From Nostoc sp. CHAB 5715 (GTDB taxonomy: Bacteria > Cyanobacteriota > Cyanobacteriia > Cyanobacteriales > Nostocaceae): 5,438 nt of DNA. A program made the position numbers and the translations under genes. The notes below the pieces were generated by a model. That model worked only from the letters and a program-made list of their open reading frames with translations. It did not search any database and had not been told where the DNA came from. The stretch lies in the NCBI RefSeq assembly GCF_020829685.1, contig NZ_JAIVFR010000502.1, positions 1 to 5,438 of the forward strand. Reading direction: 5' to 3'. Shown one piece after another: positions 1 to 5,303 of this stretch. Position 1 is the first letter of the stretch, and every line of letters starts with the position of its first letter.

Positions 1-93
1 TCTTTAGTCTATAATCTAGCACAAAGAAAGTTGAGACAAGCATTATTATTATCAGATTGCACCATCAGAAACCAGGTAAAGAAATTCACAAAT
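1..93 (+). pseudogene. C-terminal remnant of a transposase (IS1634/DUF4277-like), cut by the window edge
   Basis: Frame 1 is open from the first base. Its first 31 codons read SLVYNLAQRKLRQALLLSDC followed by TIRNQVKKFTN. From memory, this matches the end of cyanobacterial IS4/IS1634-type (DUF4277) transposases, where a 'LVYNLGQRxLRxAL...NQxxKPT' stretch precedes a closing 'RPTLRWIFQCF' block. That closing block is missing here: after KKFTN the frame runs on without resemblance to a stop at 166-168, inside the antisense of the neighbouring GTPase gene. I therefore infer that the transposase lost its last residues at a junction near 90. Whether the rest of the gene lies intact to the left cannot be seen. 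The family call rests on recall of a short motif and is moderate. Confidence 0.5.
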
Positions 94-1399
94 TCAAACC
101 AGTCCCAGAATCTATTGCTATTTCCTGCTGTTGGAAATATTCAATTAGACTTAACCCTGCTACTCTAGTCAGATAAGCTGCACTTACTCCCTGCACTACG
201 CCACCAGCAACAAAGGTAACGGCATTACTTTTCAGAACAGTAGTAATAGCTTTTGTAGAAAGTTCAACTAAACCCAGTTTCAACATCAAACTTCCCATTG
301 TTCCAGCTACGGTTTGCGCTTGTTCCAAGGAAAATTTCTGCTGATAGATATTACCCAAATCCATTACCATCTGAGCATTAATTGCCGCAGTTGCTAAAAT
401 GTCAAGGGCTGGGACTGGGTTAGCAAAGGCAGCAGCAGCAGCTATCCATTGATATTGTTCAATAATTGGGGTGGCGCGATCGCGTCTGGTTCCATTCAAC
501 CAGCTTTTCGCCTCAGCTTTCAACAACCCGGCTTTTCTCATGGTTGTTACCCAAACTAGCCGTTGTCCCTGCTGTACCAAAACTTCACCCAACTGCTGCC
601 TCAACTGCTGGATATTTGGCGCTGGTTGTTCCATCCACTCTTGCACAGAACCATCAGCCTCATGCTTTCGGACTTTGATGGGAATGGGAGAGGCCGCAGT
701 TGCAACTACATTTCCCTGCATTCGCTGTTTCAATGACAGCAAGATGCTAGCGCTTTCATCGGCTAAATACTGGTCTTGTTTGTTCAAAACCAGGATTGTG
801 GGCTGATTTGCGGCTTTTAACTGCTGTAAGGTTTGAAATTCTGAGTCTGTCAAATCACCGTTTGTCAGGAACAGAACAAAATCTGATTTTGCTATTTCTG
901 CTAAAACAGCTGTATCTGAATTGTCACCCGTTTCTCTAAACAAAGGTGCTGTTTCTTCTAAAGACACCAAATTTTGTGTCTCTAAACTTTGCCCTAGCAC
1001 TTTAATTAAAGTGCTTTTACCCACGGATTTGCCGCCAGTCACAGCTACTTTAATTTTTTGCCTGTCTAATTCCAACAACAATTGGGCAACTTGTTCTCTG
1101 AGTGTCTGTAAGGCCCGATGGTTTTCTGATTCTTGTGCCAGTTGGTTAATTACAGTTTCAGCAATAGAAATCGCACTTTCTACAGTCGCCCGATCTACCA
1201 CCATACCATCTAGCTGCTCTAAACTGTTTTTCGGGCGATTTTTTTGGAATAACCACAAACCACCGCCTACAGCTAAGGCACTCAATAAACCAAACTCACC
1301 CACCTGCACTATAGAATCGTGCCAACTGTCCAACATCCACAGAGAAAAGGACAGTCCCAATCCTCCCACTAAAATTGGTCGCTGCAACTTCACAACCAT
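86..1399 (-). CDS. Membrane-anchored P-loop GTPase with DUF697/YcjF-like C-terminal domain
   Basis: The protein has 437 residues. Two hydrophobic stretches near the N-terminus (about 8-22 and 35-51) suggest membrane anchoring. A helical linker (about 70-112) leads to a G domain with a clear Walker A/G1 at 122-130 (GGKSVGKST, Lys128) and a G4 motif NKQD at 206-209. 'ATAAS' at 233-237 may stand for G5. I see no canonical DxxG (G3) between them: 'ETGDNSDTAV' occupies the region, so switch II is unusual. The C-terminal part (about 318-425) has the Ala-rich 'ANPVPALDILATAAINAQMV' segment typical of the DUF697/YcjF family, plus further hydrophobic helices. GTP binding is well supported; the cellular role is unknown, and membrane or stress-related roles have been suggested for relatives. 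The ATG at 1399-1397 is preceded by AAAGG about 11 nt upstream. The 3' end abuts the transposase remnant, so the last residues may be altered. It carries a HIP1 site at 476-483 and is transcribed away from the toxin-antitoxin pair. Confidence 0.85.
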   Translation of the reverse strand: MVVKLQRPILVGGLGLSFSLWMLDSWHDSIVQVGEFGLLSALAVGGGLWLFQKNRPKNSLEQLDGMVVDRATVESAISIAETVINQLAQESENHRALQTLREQVAQLLLELDRQKIKVAVTGGKSVGKSTLIKVLGQSLETQNLVSLEETAPLFRETGDNSDTAVLAEIAKSDFVLFLTNGDLTDSEFQTLQQLKAANQPTILVLNKQDQYLADESASILLSLKQRMQGNVVATAASPIPIKVRKHEADGSVQEWMEQPAPNIQQLRQQLGEVLVQQGQRLVWVTTMRKAGLLKAEAKSWLNGTRRDRATPIIEQYQWIAAAAAFANPVPALDILATAAINAQMVMDLGNIYQQKFSLEQAQTVAGTMGSLMLKLGLVELSTKAITTVLKSNAVTFVAGGVVQGVSAAYLTRVAGLSLIEYFQQQEIAIDSGTGLNL

Positions 1400-1433
1400 G
1401 ATTCTTTGCGCCTTTTAGATGGCTATTTCTTCC

Positions 1434-1524
1434 AGAATAGATCAAAAACCTGCTTCTTTGAATTGAACAGGCGATCGAACACAACTTCTTTACCTACAGA
1501 TGCCTATAAAATTAACTCCCAAGC
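1434..1524 (+). repeat. Direct repeat copy A (about 92 bp, imperfect), upstream of the toxin-antitoxin pair
   Basis: This segment aligns in the same orientation with 2441-2532, with about 72 of 92 aligned positions identical by hand count and one 1-base gap. Shared blocks include AGAATAG, TCAAAA, CCTGCTT, AACAGGCGA, TTCTTTAC and, at the right end, AAATTAACTCCCAAGC. Similarity stops sharply after AAGC on both sides. In copy B the first 7 bases are the end and stop codon of the toxin gene; here the same AGAATAG has no toxin gene in front of it. Copy A could thus be the scar of an earlier toxin-antitoxin copy or a recombination footprint. Confidence 0.75.
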
Positions 1525-1538
1525 CTCACGATGATAAG

Positions 1539-1550
1539 TAGGTCAACCTA
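1539..1550. promoter_or_regulatory. Palindrome TAGGT-CA-ACCTA, possible operator
   Basis: This is a perfect inverted repeat with 5-bp arms and a 2-bp centre, in the spacer upstream of the antitoxin gene, 180 bp before its ATG. Toxin-antitoxin modules are usually autoregulated through such palindromes, so it is a candidate operator. The distance from the gene and the short arms make chance occurrence quite possible. Confidence 0.2.
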
Positions 1551-1659
1551 ATTCAACATAAAACGCTACAATTATACGCAAATCTTTACTAAGCTAACAT
1601 TGAGTTATCCCAACAGACTCCATAAGCTGCGCTCACAAGGAGCAATGAAAATTTCTTTT

Positions 1660-1694
1660 CCCTACTCCCCACTCCCTATTCCCTACTCCCTATT
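1660..1694. repeat. STRR-type heptamer array, five 7-bp units
   Basis: There are five consecutive heptamers without gaps: CCCTACT, CCCCACT, CCCTATT, CCCTACT, CCCTATT. Short tandemly repeated repetitive (STRR) heptamers of this kind are a known feature of Nostoc and Calothrix genomes. The array ends 22 bp before the antitoxin ribosome binding site, so it probably lies in the leader or promoter region of the toxin-antitoxin operon. The same family occurs in inverse orientation at 2854-2888. Confidence 0.85.
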
Positions 1695-1729
1695 TTCAAG
1701 GTAGTCTAAGATTTACAGGAGAAATAAAT

Positions 1730-2041
1730 ATGAATACAAAACTGGTTGAATGTATAGCCCAGATTATTTTATCTTTATCAGAAGAAGAACGGCAATTTTT
1801 AGAAACAAAAATTACCTCCGCAGCGCCATCTTTGAAAGTTCCTCAGTCAATTCAGCAAGATATATTAGACTTAGAGAATCGCTTAAAAACATTTGAAGCA
1901 CAATATAATATGTCATCAAGCAGTTTTTACCAGCAATTTAAAGCTGGAAAATTAGGAGATGCAATGGAATTTTTTGAGTGGAGTGTATTCTATGAAATGT
2001 GGGATAATACACAAAAACAATTAGCACCCACTCAGAGTTAA
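1730..2041 (+). CDS. Antitoxin-like small protein, first gene of a TumE-type toxin-antitoxin pair
   Basis: The 103-residue protein starts at an ATG preceded by AGGAGA with 7-nt spacing, so the start is secure. Residues 16-28 (LSEEERQFLETKI) form the acidic helical stretch that I recall from small cyanobacterial partner proteins encoded ahead of toxins. Residues 44-60 are charged and probably helical or coiled. Residues 66-90 contain 'FYQQFKAGKLGD' followed by 'AMEFFEWSVFYEM', which looks like the conserved core and a plausible toxin-binding segment. No helix-turn-helix, ribbon-helix-helix or AbrB-type region can be recognised, unlike the Xre-type TumA antitoxins of proteobacteria. Only 7 nt separate it from the downstream DUF6516/TumE-like gene, so it is probably co-transcribed and translated ahead of the toxin, as antitoxins usually are. 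The antitoxin role is inferred from position, size and partner, not shown by a known domain. Confidence 0.72.
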   Translation: MNTKLVECIAQIILSLSEEERQFLETKITSAAPSLKVPQSIQQDILDLENRLKTFEAQYNMSSSSFYQQFKAGKLGDAMEFFEWSVFYEMWDNTQKQLAPTQS

Positions 2042-2048
2042 TTTCCTG

Positions 2049-2447
2049 ATGGAACTCCAGGATTATATTAGCAGGGTCAAAACAAAACTGAATGGAAGTT
2101 CAGTAGTGTATGCAGTTGTGATTGTTGATCAAAGAATCTTACTGAATCGGGGTTACTTCCGCGCCAGATTAACTTTAAATAACGGTGATTTTCTGGAAAT
2201 CGCTGAGTCTTTTACTATCATAGAAGGGCGTTTTGTTACCCTTGGTTATCGTTATCAATGGATGGATGAAACCAAGGAAAAATTGAGAAAGCGTTGGGAT
2301 AATGTAGAGCATTTTCCCGACTTACCTAACTTCCCGCACCATGTCCACATTATTAAAGAATCCGACGTAAAACCGAGTGAATCTCGGAATATCTTAGAAT
2401 TAATTGACCTGATTGAAAAAGAACTTAATATCATTTTATTAGAATAG
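2049..2447 (+). CDS. DUF6516/TumE-family toxin-like protein
   Basis: The 132-residue protein has the layout of the DUF6516 (TumE) toxin family. A beta-rich N-terminal half (about 19-70: VVYAVVIVDQRILLN, RARLTLNNGDFLEIAESF) is followed by the signature GYRYQW at 66-71, RWDN at 82-85, His88 and the histidine cluster FPHHVH at 95-100. A C-terminal helix (about 113-129) closes it. The conserved YRY-W / RWDN / FPHH-H set is what identifies the family, and the histidines are candidates for catalysis. The toxic activity is not readable from sequence. The ATG lies 7 nt after the antitoxin stop with no strong ribosome binding site (only GAG about 12 nt upstream), which suggests translational coupling to the antitoxin. 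Its final GAATAG is also the start of repeat copy B. It appears full length and undamaged. The main alternative is a stand-alone DUF6516 protein of unrelated function, which I think less likely. Confidence 0.75.
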   Translation: MELQDYISRVKTKLNGSSVVYAVVIVDQRILLNRGYFRARLTLNNGDFLEIAESFTIIEGRFVTLGYRYQWMDETKEKLRKRWDNVEHFPDLPNFPHHVHIIKESDVKPSESRNILELIDLIEKELNIILLE

Positions 2448-2532
2448 TTCAAAATCCTGCTTTTTCAAGTTCAACAGGCGAACAGACACAATTTTCTTTA
2501 CTTAGAGATTTTGCTGAAATTAACTCCCAAGC
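2441..2532 (+). repeat. Direct repeat copy B, overlapping the toxin stop codon
   Basis: This is the partner of 1434-1524, about 78% identical over 92 aligned positions. It begins in the last codon of the toxin gene and ends in AATTAACTCCCAAGC. Copies A and B lie about 1007 bp apart start to start and enclose the whole antitoxin and toxin genes, so recombination between them would remove the module and leave one copy. From here to 2684 I see no convincing gene. A 78-codon minus-strand frame (2449-2685) is open but has no ATG and is not conserved in copy A. Confidence 0.75.
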
Positions 2533-2814
2533 ATTCCTATATTGTGTCGAACGCGGTTTGCGCTGTCTTTTCTCAGCCTCAATAAGGTGTATTTCGCTAC
2601 CGTAGCCAATGAATATGTCTATTAAGAAGATATAAAACAGGTCAAGATTATCGGAATTATAGCTCTTAAGTTGAAAAGGTGTAGCTTATTAACTTGCAAA
2701 CTGCTGTATATGTGTTTGGAGAATTGTCTCACAACAAGAATCTGACAGGATTTTCCAAAGTGACTCTAGCTAATCCTACCAATGAAGCAAGCCTGGGAAC
2801 ACAGAAAACTGCTA

Positions 2815-2939
2815 TAGGAATCATATTTGATTTTTGAAATTATCTATGTAGGTGGGGAGTGGGGAGTAGGGAGTAGGGAATATGGAATCACGCTTTTCGA
2901 GTTGTACGGATTTTTTTCAGAAATCAAATCATAGTCCTA
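2815..2939. mobile_element. MITE-like element with 25-bp terminal inverted repeats and an internal heptamer array
   Basis: The left end (2815-2839, TAGGAATC...TTTTTGAAA) and the right end (2915-2939) are inverted repeats matching at 20 of 25 positions. TA dinucleotides flank both ends (2813-2814 and 2940-2941), as expected for IS630/Tc1-mariner-type transposition, which duplicates TA. With 125 bp and no coding capacity it fits a non-autonomous miniature element. It lies inside the pseudogene. The flanking string TATA on both sides leaves the exact boundary uncertain by about 2 bp. The transposase family is inferred only from the TA flanks. Confidence 0.7.
2854..2888. repeat. STRR-type heptamer array inside the MITE-like element, inverse orientation
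   Basis: The units are GGGGAGT, GGGGAGT, AGGGAGT, AGGGAAT and a degenerate ATGGAAT. They are the reverse-complement family of the array at 1660-1694. The array occupies the centre of the element between the two terminal inverted repeats, so it may be part of the mobile unit rather than an independent expansion. Confidence 0.8.
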
Positions 2940-3246
2940 TATACTCCCGATGGTAATGGCTTAATTTCCTTTGCAGTTGAACAAGTTGCACCCGATGAAG
3001 TCATTAATTGGGCAAGCATTAAAGCCGAATCTCGCGCAGATTATAGTTTTATTGATGCTGCTGGTTGGGATGCACTGTGGAGTAATTTAACAGATGCTTT
3101 AGGGCAAACCGCCGGACAGTTCCAAACTGTAATGGCGGAAAATGCTAATTATTTAAGTCAATTGGGAAAACAAACCAGTGATTTAACTCGGTTATTCGCC
3201 TTTGAATGGAGACAAGCAGTTAATACCCTCACCAATGTAGATTTAC

Positions 3247-3438
3247 TCAGCACAACGGATGTAGTAGATGCTGCAATACCGTTCGGTTAAGGAATTTTTT
3301 GGTTGAGGCTCTCTGGTGTTCAGCAGTTGCATGTTCAATCCACATAATTAATTCGCCTACGCAAACTAGCAGAAAATCAAGCTTTTTTATAGGCTCGCCA
3401 GAATTTAAAGCAGGGTAGTAACTGGCGTGCGATTTCAA
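3247..3438 (-). pseudogene. Short minus-strand coding remnant, unidentified
   Basis: From 3438 down to 3247 the minus strand is open for 63 codons, and the frame continues upstream without a start to a TAA near 3463. There is no ATG at the head; TTG at 3438-3436 is the first alternative start, and no ribosome binding site precedes it. The segment 'YYPALNSGEPIKKLDFLLVC' followed by 'VGELIMWIEHATAEHQRAST' reads like real protein (Glu/His-rich helix, amphipathic). I cannot assign it to a family. The part beyond FLNRTVLQ overlaps the end of the opposing pseudogene, so real coding probably ends near 3275. The complement CAATACCGTTCGGTTAAGG at about 3273-3291 resembles a sequence I associate with dispersed cyanobacterial repeats. 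It may be a remnant of a gene or of an insertion element; chance is also possible. Confidence 0.3.
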
Positions 3439-3451
3439 ATCATCTTGGTAT

Positions 3452-3886
3452 CTAAGATAACGTTATTGAATGTCTTTCTAATAGCAACTCCTCTGTTTGT
3501 AGCTGAACAAAATTACTCTTGACGAACTCTGCGATTTCTATACGATTCCCACCGGGATCGCAAAGAAAAAACCGTACACATCCTGGAATTGGTCGTTGAT
3601 CGGGAATAATTTCTACCCCATATCTTTTTAGGTGTTCCTCAAAGGCGTTTAAGTTATCGACTAGGAAACAATAATGTCGTCTAGATGCTTGGTTATTGGT
3701 GTTTTTCTCTGTACTAATGTGCAGTTCAATGTCTCCCAAATTGTACCAGGCTCCTGAATCGTTTTTGATTACTTCAGGTCTGGGAATTTCAGTCAATCCC
3801 AAAACTTTACTATAGAAAAACAGCATTGCATCCTTCACTTCCAGAGGATAAGTTACTTGAATATGATGAACTGCTGTGAGCTTCAT
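3452..3886 (-). CDS. VOC superfamily (glyoxalase/bleomycin resistance/dioxygenase fold) protein
   Basis: This 144-residue single-domain protein contains two beta-alpha-beta-beta-beta modules. The first opens with 'HHIQVTYP' (7-14), helix 'DAMLFFYSKVLGL' (19-31) and the strand pair 'AWYNLGDIELHI' (46-57). The second has 'RHYCFLVDNLNAFEEHLKRY' (70-89) and the closing 'FFLCDPGGNRIEIAE' (106-120). Candidate metal ligands are His7 or His8, His56, His71 and Glu117, the usual His/His/His/Glu pattern, so a divalent-metal enzyme is likely; the substrate cannot be told. AGGAGA lies 8 nt before the ATG. The length is typical of stand-alone VOC proteins, with an extra tail of about 20 residues. It lies 46 bp downstream of the GNAT gene on the same strand and is probably co-transcribed with it, which may hint at a detoxification or resistance role (inference). 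Confidence 0.85.
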   Translation of the reverse strand: MKLTAVHHIQVTYPLEVKDAMLFFYSKVLGLTEIPRPEVIKNDSGAWYNLGDIELHISTEKNTNNQASRRHYCFLVDNLNAFEEHLKRYGVEIIPDQRPIPGCVRFFLCDPGGNRIEIAEFVKSNFVQLQTEELLLERHSITLS

Positions 3887-3932
3887 AAATTTTTCTCCTA
3901 GTTTGGGTTAAATTTGGCAACTCTACAATCAC

Positions 3933-4346
3933 CTATGCGACAAGCTTTCCCATACTGATGCGTTCTTCGACGAGATAGCCAAGTTTTCTATAAAACTCAA
4001 CTACTTCTACGTTGGAGACACGAACTTGGAGATTGATTTTGAGGCATCCCATCGCTATCAATACCCTCTCTGCGTGCTGCACTAGCTTGCTACCAATACC
4101 CTGCCGTTGATAGTGAGGACTGACCGTAACTGTGTATAGCCAACCGCGATGCCCGTCATATCCTGCAATGATAGTGCCTACAATTACAGAGTCGATCTCC
4201 GTAATGAAAAACAACTCAGGCTGTACAGCAAGCTTCTGACTGATTACCAATTTTGGGCTGCTGTGCGATGGGTTATTAGGAAACACCTCATCCCACAGAG
4301 CACTTACTGATTCAGCATCAGATTCTTGATATGGTCTTATATTCAT
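3933..4346 (-). CDS. GNAT family N-acetyltransferase, YpeA-like
   Basis: The 137-residue protein covers one GNAT domain. It opens with 'MNIRPYQESDAESVSALWDE', the usual first strand and helix. Motif A follows as 'GWLYTVTVSPHYQRQGIGSKL' in two parts: strand 68-75, and the acetyl-CoA pyrophosphate loop Q80-R-Q-G-I-G85. The C-terminal motif B is 'VEFYRKLGY' (116-124). The run GYDGHRG at 62-68 and the 'MGC-KINLQV' strand (99-108) are shared with E. coli YpeA, so this is probably the same subfamily. It should transfer an acetyl group from acetyl-CoA to an amine; the acceptor is unknown. The ATG at 4346-4344 has a modest AGAGA-type site upstream. It is the first gene of a probable two-gene transcript with the VOC gene. 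Confidence 0.87.
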   Translation of the reverse strand: MNIRPYQESDAESVSALWDEVFPNNPSHSSPKLVISQKLAVQPELFFITEIDSVIVGTIIAGYDGHRGWLYTVTVSPHYQRQGIGSKLVQHAERVLIAMGCLKINLQVRVSNVEVVEFYRKLGYLVEERISMGKLVA

Positions 4347-4497
4347 CTACATCTCTAAATCAAAGGACTTGCCTTTGCCTATTGTTTGTGAAATACTACT
4401 CTATAAACTACGGTAAATCGCTAGAGCTTAAGTAATATTGTACAAAACTTACCATAAAACATTTCGTCCTCAAAGCAATTACAGGCTAATCCCTAAG
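4347..4497. other. Divergent spacer between the GNAT and hydrolase genes
   Basis: This spacer must hold the promoters for both the minus-strand GNAT/VOC pair and the plus-strand hydrolase. A TATAAA at 4402-4407 could be a -10 element for the plus strand, but the nearest TTGTTT (4382-4387) is only 14 bp away, so I do not call a promoter. GTA-N6-TAC at 4432-4443 resembles an NtcA site but has the wrong spacing. Codons 4438-4497 are in frame with the hydrolase but probably untranslated. Confidence 0.5.
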
Positions 4498-5253
4498 ATG
4501 ACAAACACAGAAATTCGCACCGCTCAAGTTAAAGTCCCTAACGGGGATTTGCAAATTGATGCTTACTTAGCTGAACCAGCACAAAAGGGAACGTTCCCAG
4601 GCGTTATCGTGATTCAGGAAATCTTTGGCGTCAATATTCACATTCGGGAAGTTGCTGAAAAATTTGCCAAAGAGGGGTATGTGGCGATCGCTCCGACTTT
4701 ATTTCAACGCACCGCTCCCGGTTTCGAGGGTGGATACACTCCTGAAGATGTCCAGCAAGGAAGAGGGTATAAGGAGCAGACAACAGCAGATGAAATATTG
4801 AGTGATATTAAGGCTGCGATCGCCTACTTAAGAACTCTACCAAATGTGCAAGGAGATGCGATCGGCTCTATTGGTTTCTGCTTTGGTGGTCACGTCGTTT
4901 ACCTAGCTGCCACTTTACCAGATATTAAAGTTACAGCTTCCTTCTATGGTGGCGGTATTCCCAACTCAACTCCCGGCGGTGGAGAACCAACCATCACCCG
5001 CACCCCTGATATTAAAGGCCCCATTTACGCCTTCTTTGGTCTTGAAGATAAAGGAATCCCCTTAGAGCAAACAGAGCAGATCGAGGCGGAACTAAAGAAA
5101 CATCAGATTCCCCATGCTATCTTCCGCTATCCTGGTGCAGAACACGGCTTTTTCTGCAACCATCGCGCCAGCTACAATGCCGAAGCTGCTGCTGATGCTT
5201 GGAAAAACGTTCAAGAACTGTTCCAAAAGAACCTTCAGCTTCAAAAAGTCTAA
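4498..5253 (+). CDS. Dienelactone hydrolase family alpha/beta hydrolase
   Basis: From ATG 4498 the protein has 251 residues, the usual size for this family. It shows the alpha/beta-hydrolase core: 'FPGVIVIQEIFGVN' (33-46), where Glu41 matches the glutamate that contacts the catalytic cysteine; the nucleophile elbow GFCFGG (126-131) with Cys128 in place of serine; 'YAFFGLEDKGIP' (177-188) with Asp184; and 'YPGAEHGFF' (211-219) with His216. Cys128-Asp184-His216 is the dienelactone hydrolase triad. The prototype opens dienelactone to maleylacetate in chloroaromatic breakdown. With no such pathway nearby, a broader carboxylesterase role in the cytoplasm is likelier; no signal peptide is seen. An upstream TTG at 4438 would add 20 residues (YKTYHKTF..., not family-like), so I prefer 4498 despite a weak ribosome binding site. 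It carries two perfect HIP1 sites (4684-4691, 4816-4823). Confidence 0.92.
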   Translation: MTNTEIRTAQVKVPNGDLQIDAYLAEPAQKGTFPGVIVIQEIFGVNIHIREVAEKFAKEGYVAIAPTLFQRTAPGFEGGYTPEDVQQGRGYKEQTTADEILSDIKAAIAYLRTLPNVQGDAIGSIGFCFGGHVVYLAATLPDIKVTASFYGGGIPNSTPGGGEPTITRTPDIKGPIYAFFGLEDKGIPLEQTEQIEAELKKHQIPHAIFRYPGAEHGFFCNHRASYNAEAAADAWKNVQELFQKNLQLQKV

Positions 5254-5283
5254 ATCTTTGGTTTAGAAGCAATACACCGCTAA

Positions 5284-5303
5284 GGGCGCACATCTGTGCG
5301 TCT
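5284..5303. repeat. Short hairpin downstream of the hydrolase gene
   Basis: CGCACA (5287-5292) and TGTGCG (5295-5300) form a perfect stem, extendable by G-T, G-C and G-T pairs to 5284-5303. It ends in TCTCTACT, which resembles the 'GCGTCTCTAC' dispersed hairpins common between genes in Nostoc-like genomes. There is no T-run, so it is not a classical terminator, although it could stabilise the 3' end of the hydrolase mRNA. Confidence 0.55.

Larger units (their letters stand above)
1400..1729. other. 330-bp divergent spacer between the GTPase gene and the toxin-antitoxin pair
   Basis: No coding region is supported here. It holds, in order, repeat copy A (1434-1524), a perfect 5-bp-arm palindrome (1539-1550), a heptamer array (1660-1694) and the antitoxin ribosome binding site (AGGAGA, 1717-1722). 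Both the GTPase promoter (minus) and the antitoxin promoter (plus) should lie in it, but I find no -35/-10 pair with convincing spacing on either strand. Confidence 0.7.
2685..3290 (+). pseudogene. Headless gene fragment interrupted by a MITE-like insertion; product not recognised
   Basis: Two plus-strand coding stretches lie either side of the insertion at about 2813-2941 in the same reading phase. The left one (2685-2813, 43 codons) includes 'NLTGFSKVTLANPTNEASLG'. The right one (2943-3287, 115 codons) includes 'PDGNGLISFAVEQV', 'ADYSFIDAAGWDALWSNLTD' and 'LTRLFAFEWRQAVNTLTNVD', and stops at 3288-3290. The composition is that of a real, soluble, mildly acidic protein without cysteine. No start exists: an in-frame TAG at 2682-2684 precedes it, and an in-frame TGA at 2835-2837 lies inside the insertion. 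Removing 123 or 129 bp (whole codons) fuses both parts into one frame. The last residues (AIPFG) look like read-through into unrelated DNA, so the 3' end is probably cut near 3275. It resembles the inside of a large secreted or surface repeat protein, but I cannot name the family. Confidence 0.6.

Noticed and set aside
466..1418. Several open plus-strand frames antisense to the GTPase gene (about 70, 111 and 165 codons)
   Set aside because: They lie opposite a gene with clear GTPase motifs, have Cys/Ser-rich unlikely compositions and no conserved motif; they are shadows.
1296..1484. A 62-codon minus-strand frame overlapping the GTPase start
   Set aside because: It overlaps the GTPase start in another frame and runs through repeat copy A with no recognisable protein sequence.
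2255..2452. A 65-codon minus-strand frame antisense to the toxin gene
   Set aside because: It is fully inside the complement of the DUF6516/TumE-like gene, whose signature motifs are clear.
2449..2685. A 78-codon minus-strand open frame containing IFIGYGSEIHLIEAEK
   Set aside because: It has no ATG or plausible alternative start, no ribosome binding site, and the matching frame in repeat copy A is broken by a stop. It may be a remnant, but I cannot support a gene.
1660..2888. Heptamer arrays as a CRISPR array
   Set aside because: The 7-bp units are contiguous with no spacers, and no cas gene is present; they are tandem STRR repeats.
3396..3427. CGCCAG...CTGGCG stem-loop downstream of the VOC gene as a terminator
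   Set aside because: It has only 6 bp of stem with a 20-nt loop and no T-run on the minus strand.
4432..4443. GTA-N6-TAC as an NtcA binding site before the hydrolase gene
   Set aside because: NtcA sites need GTA-N8-TAC with a properly placed -10 element; the spacing here is 6.
4438..4497. N-terminal extension of the hydrolase from the TTG at 4438
   Set aside because: The extra 20 residues do not look like the family, the total length would be above normal, and translation from ATG 4498 begins right where dienelactone-hydrolase-like sequence starts.
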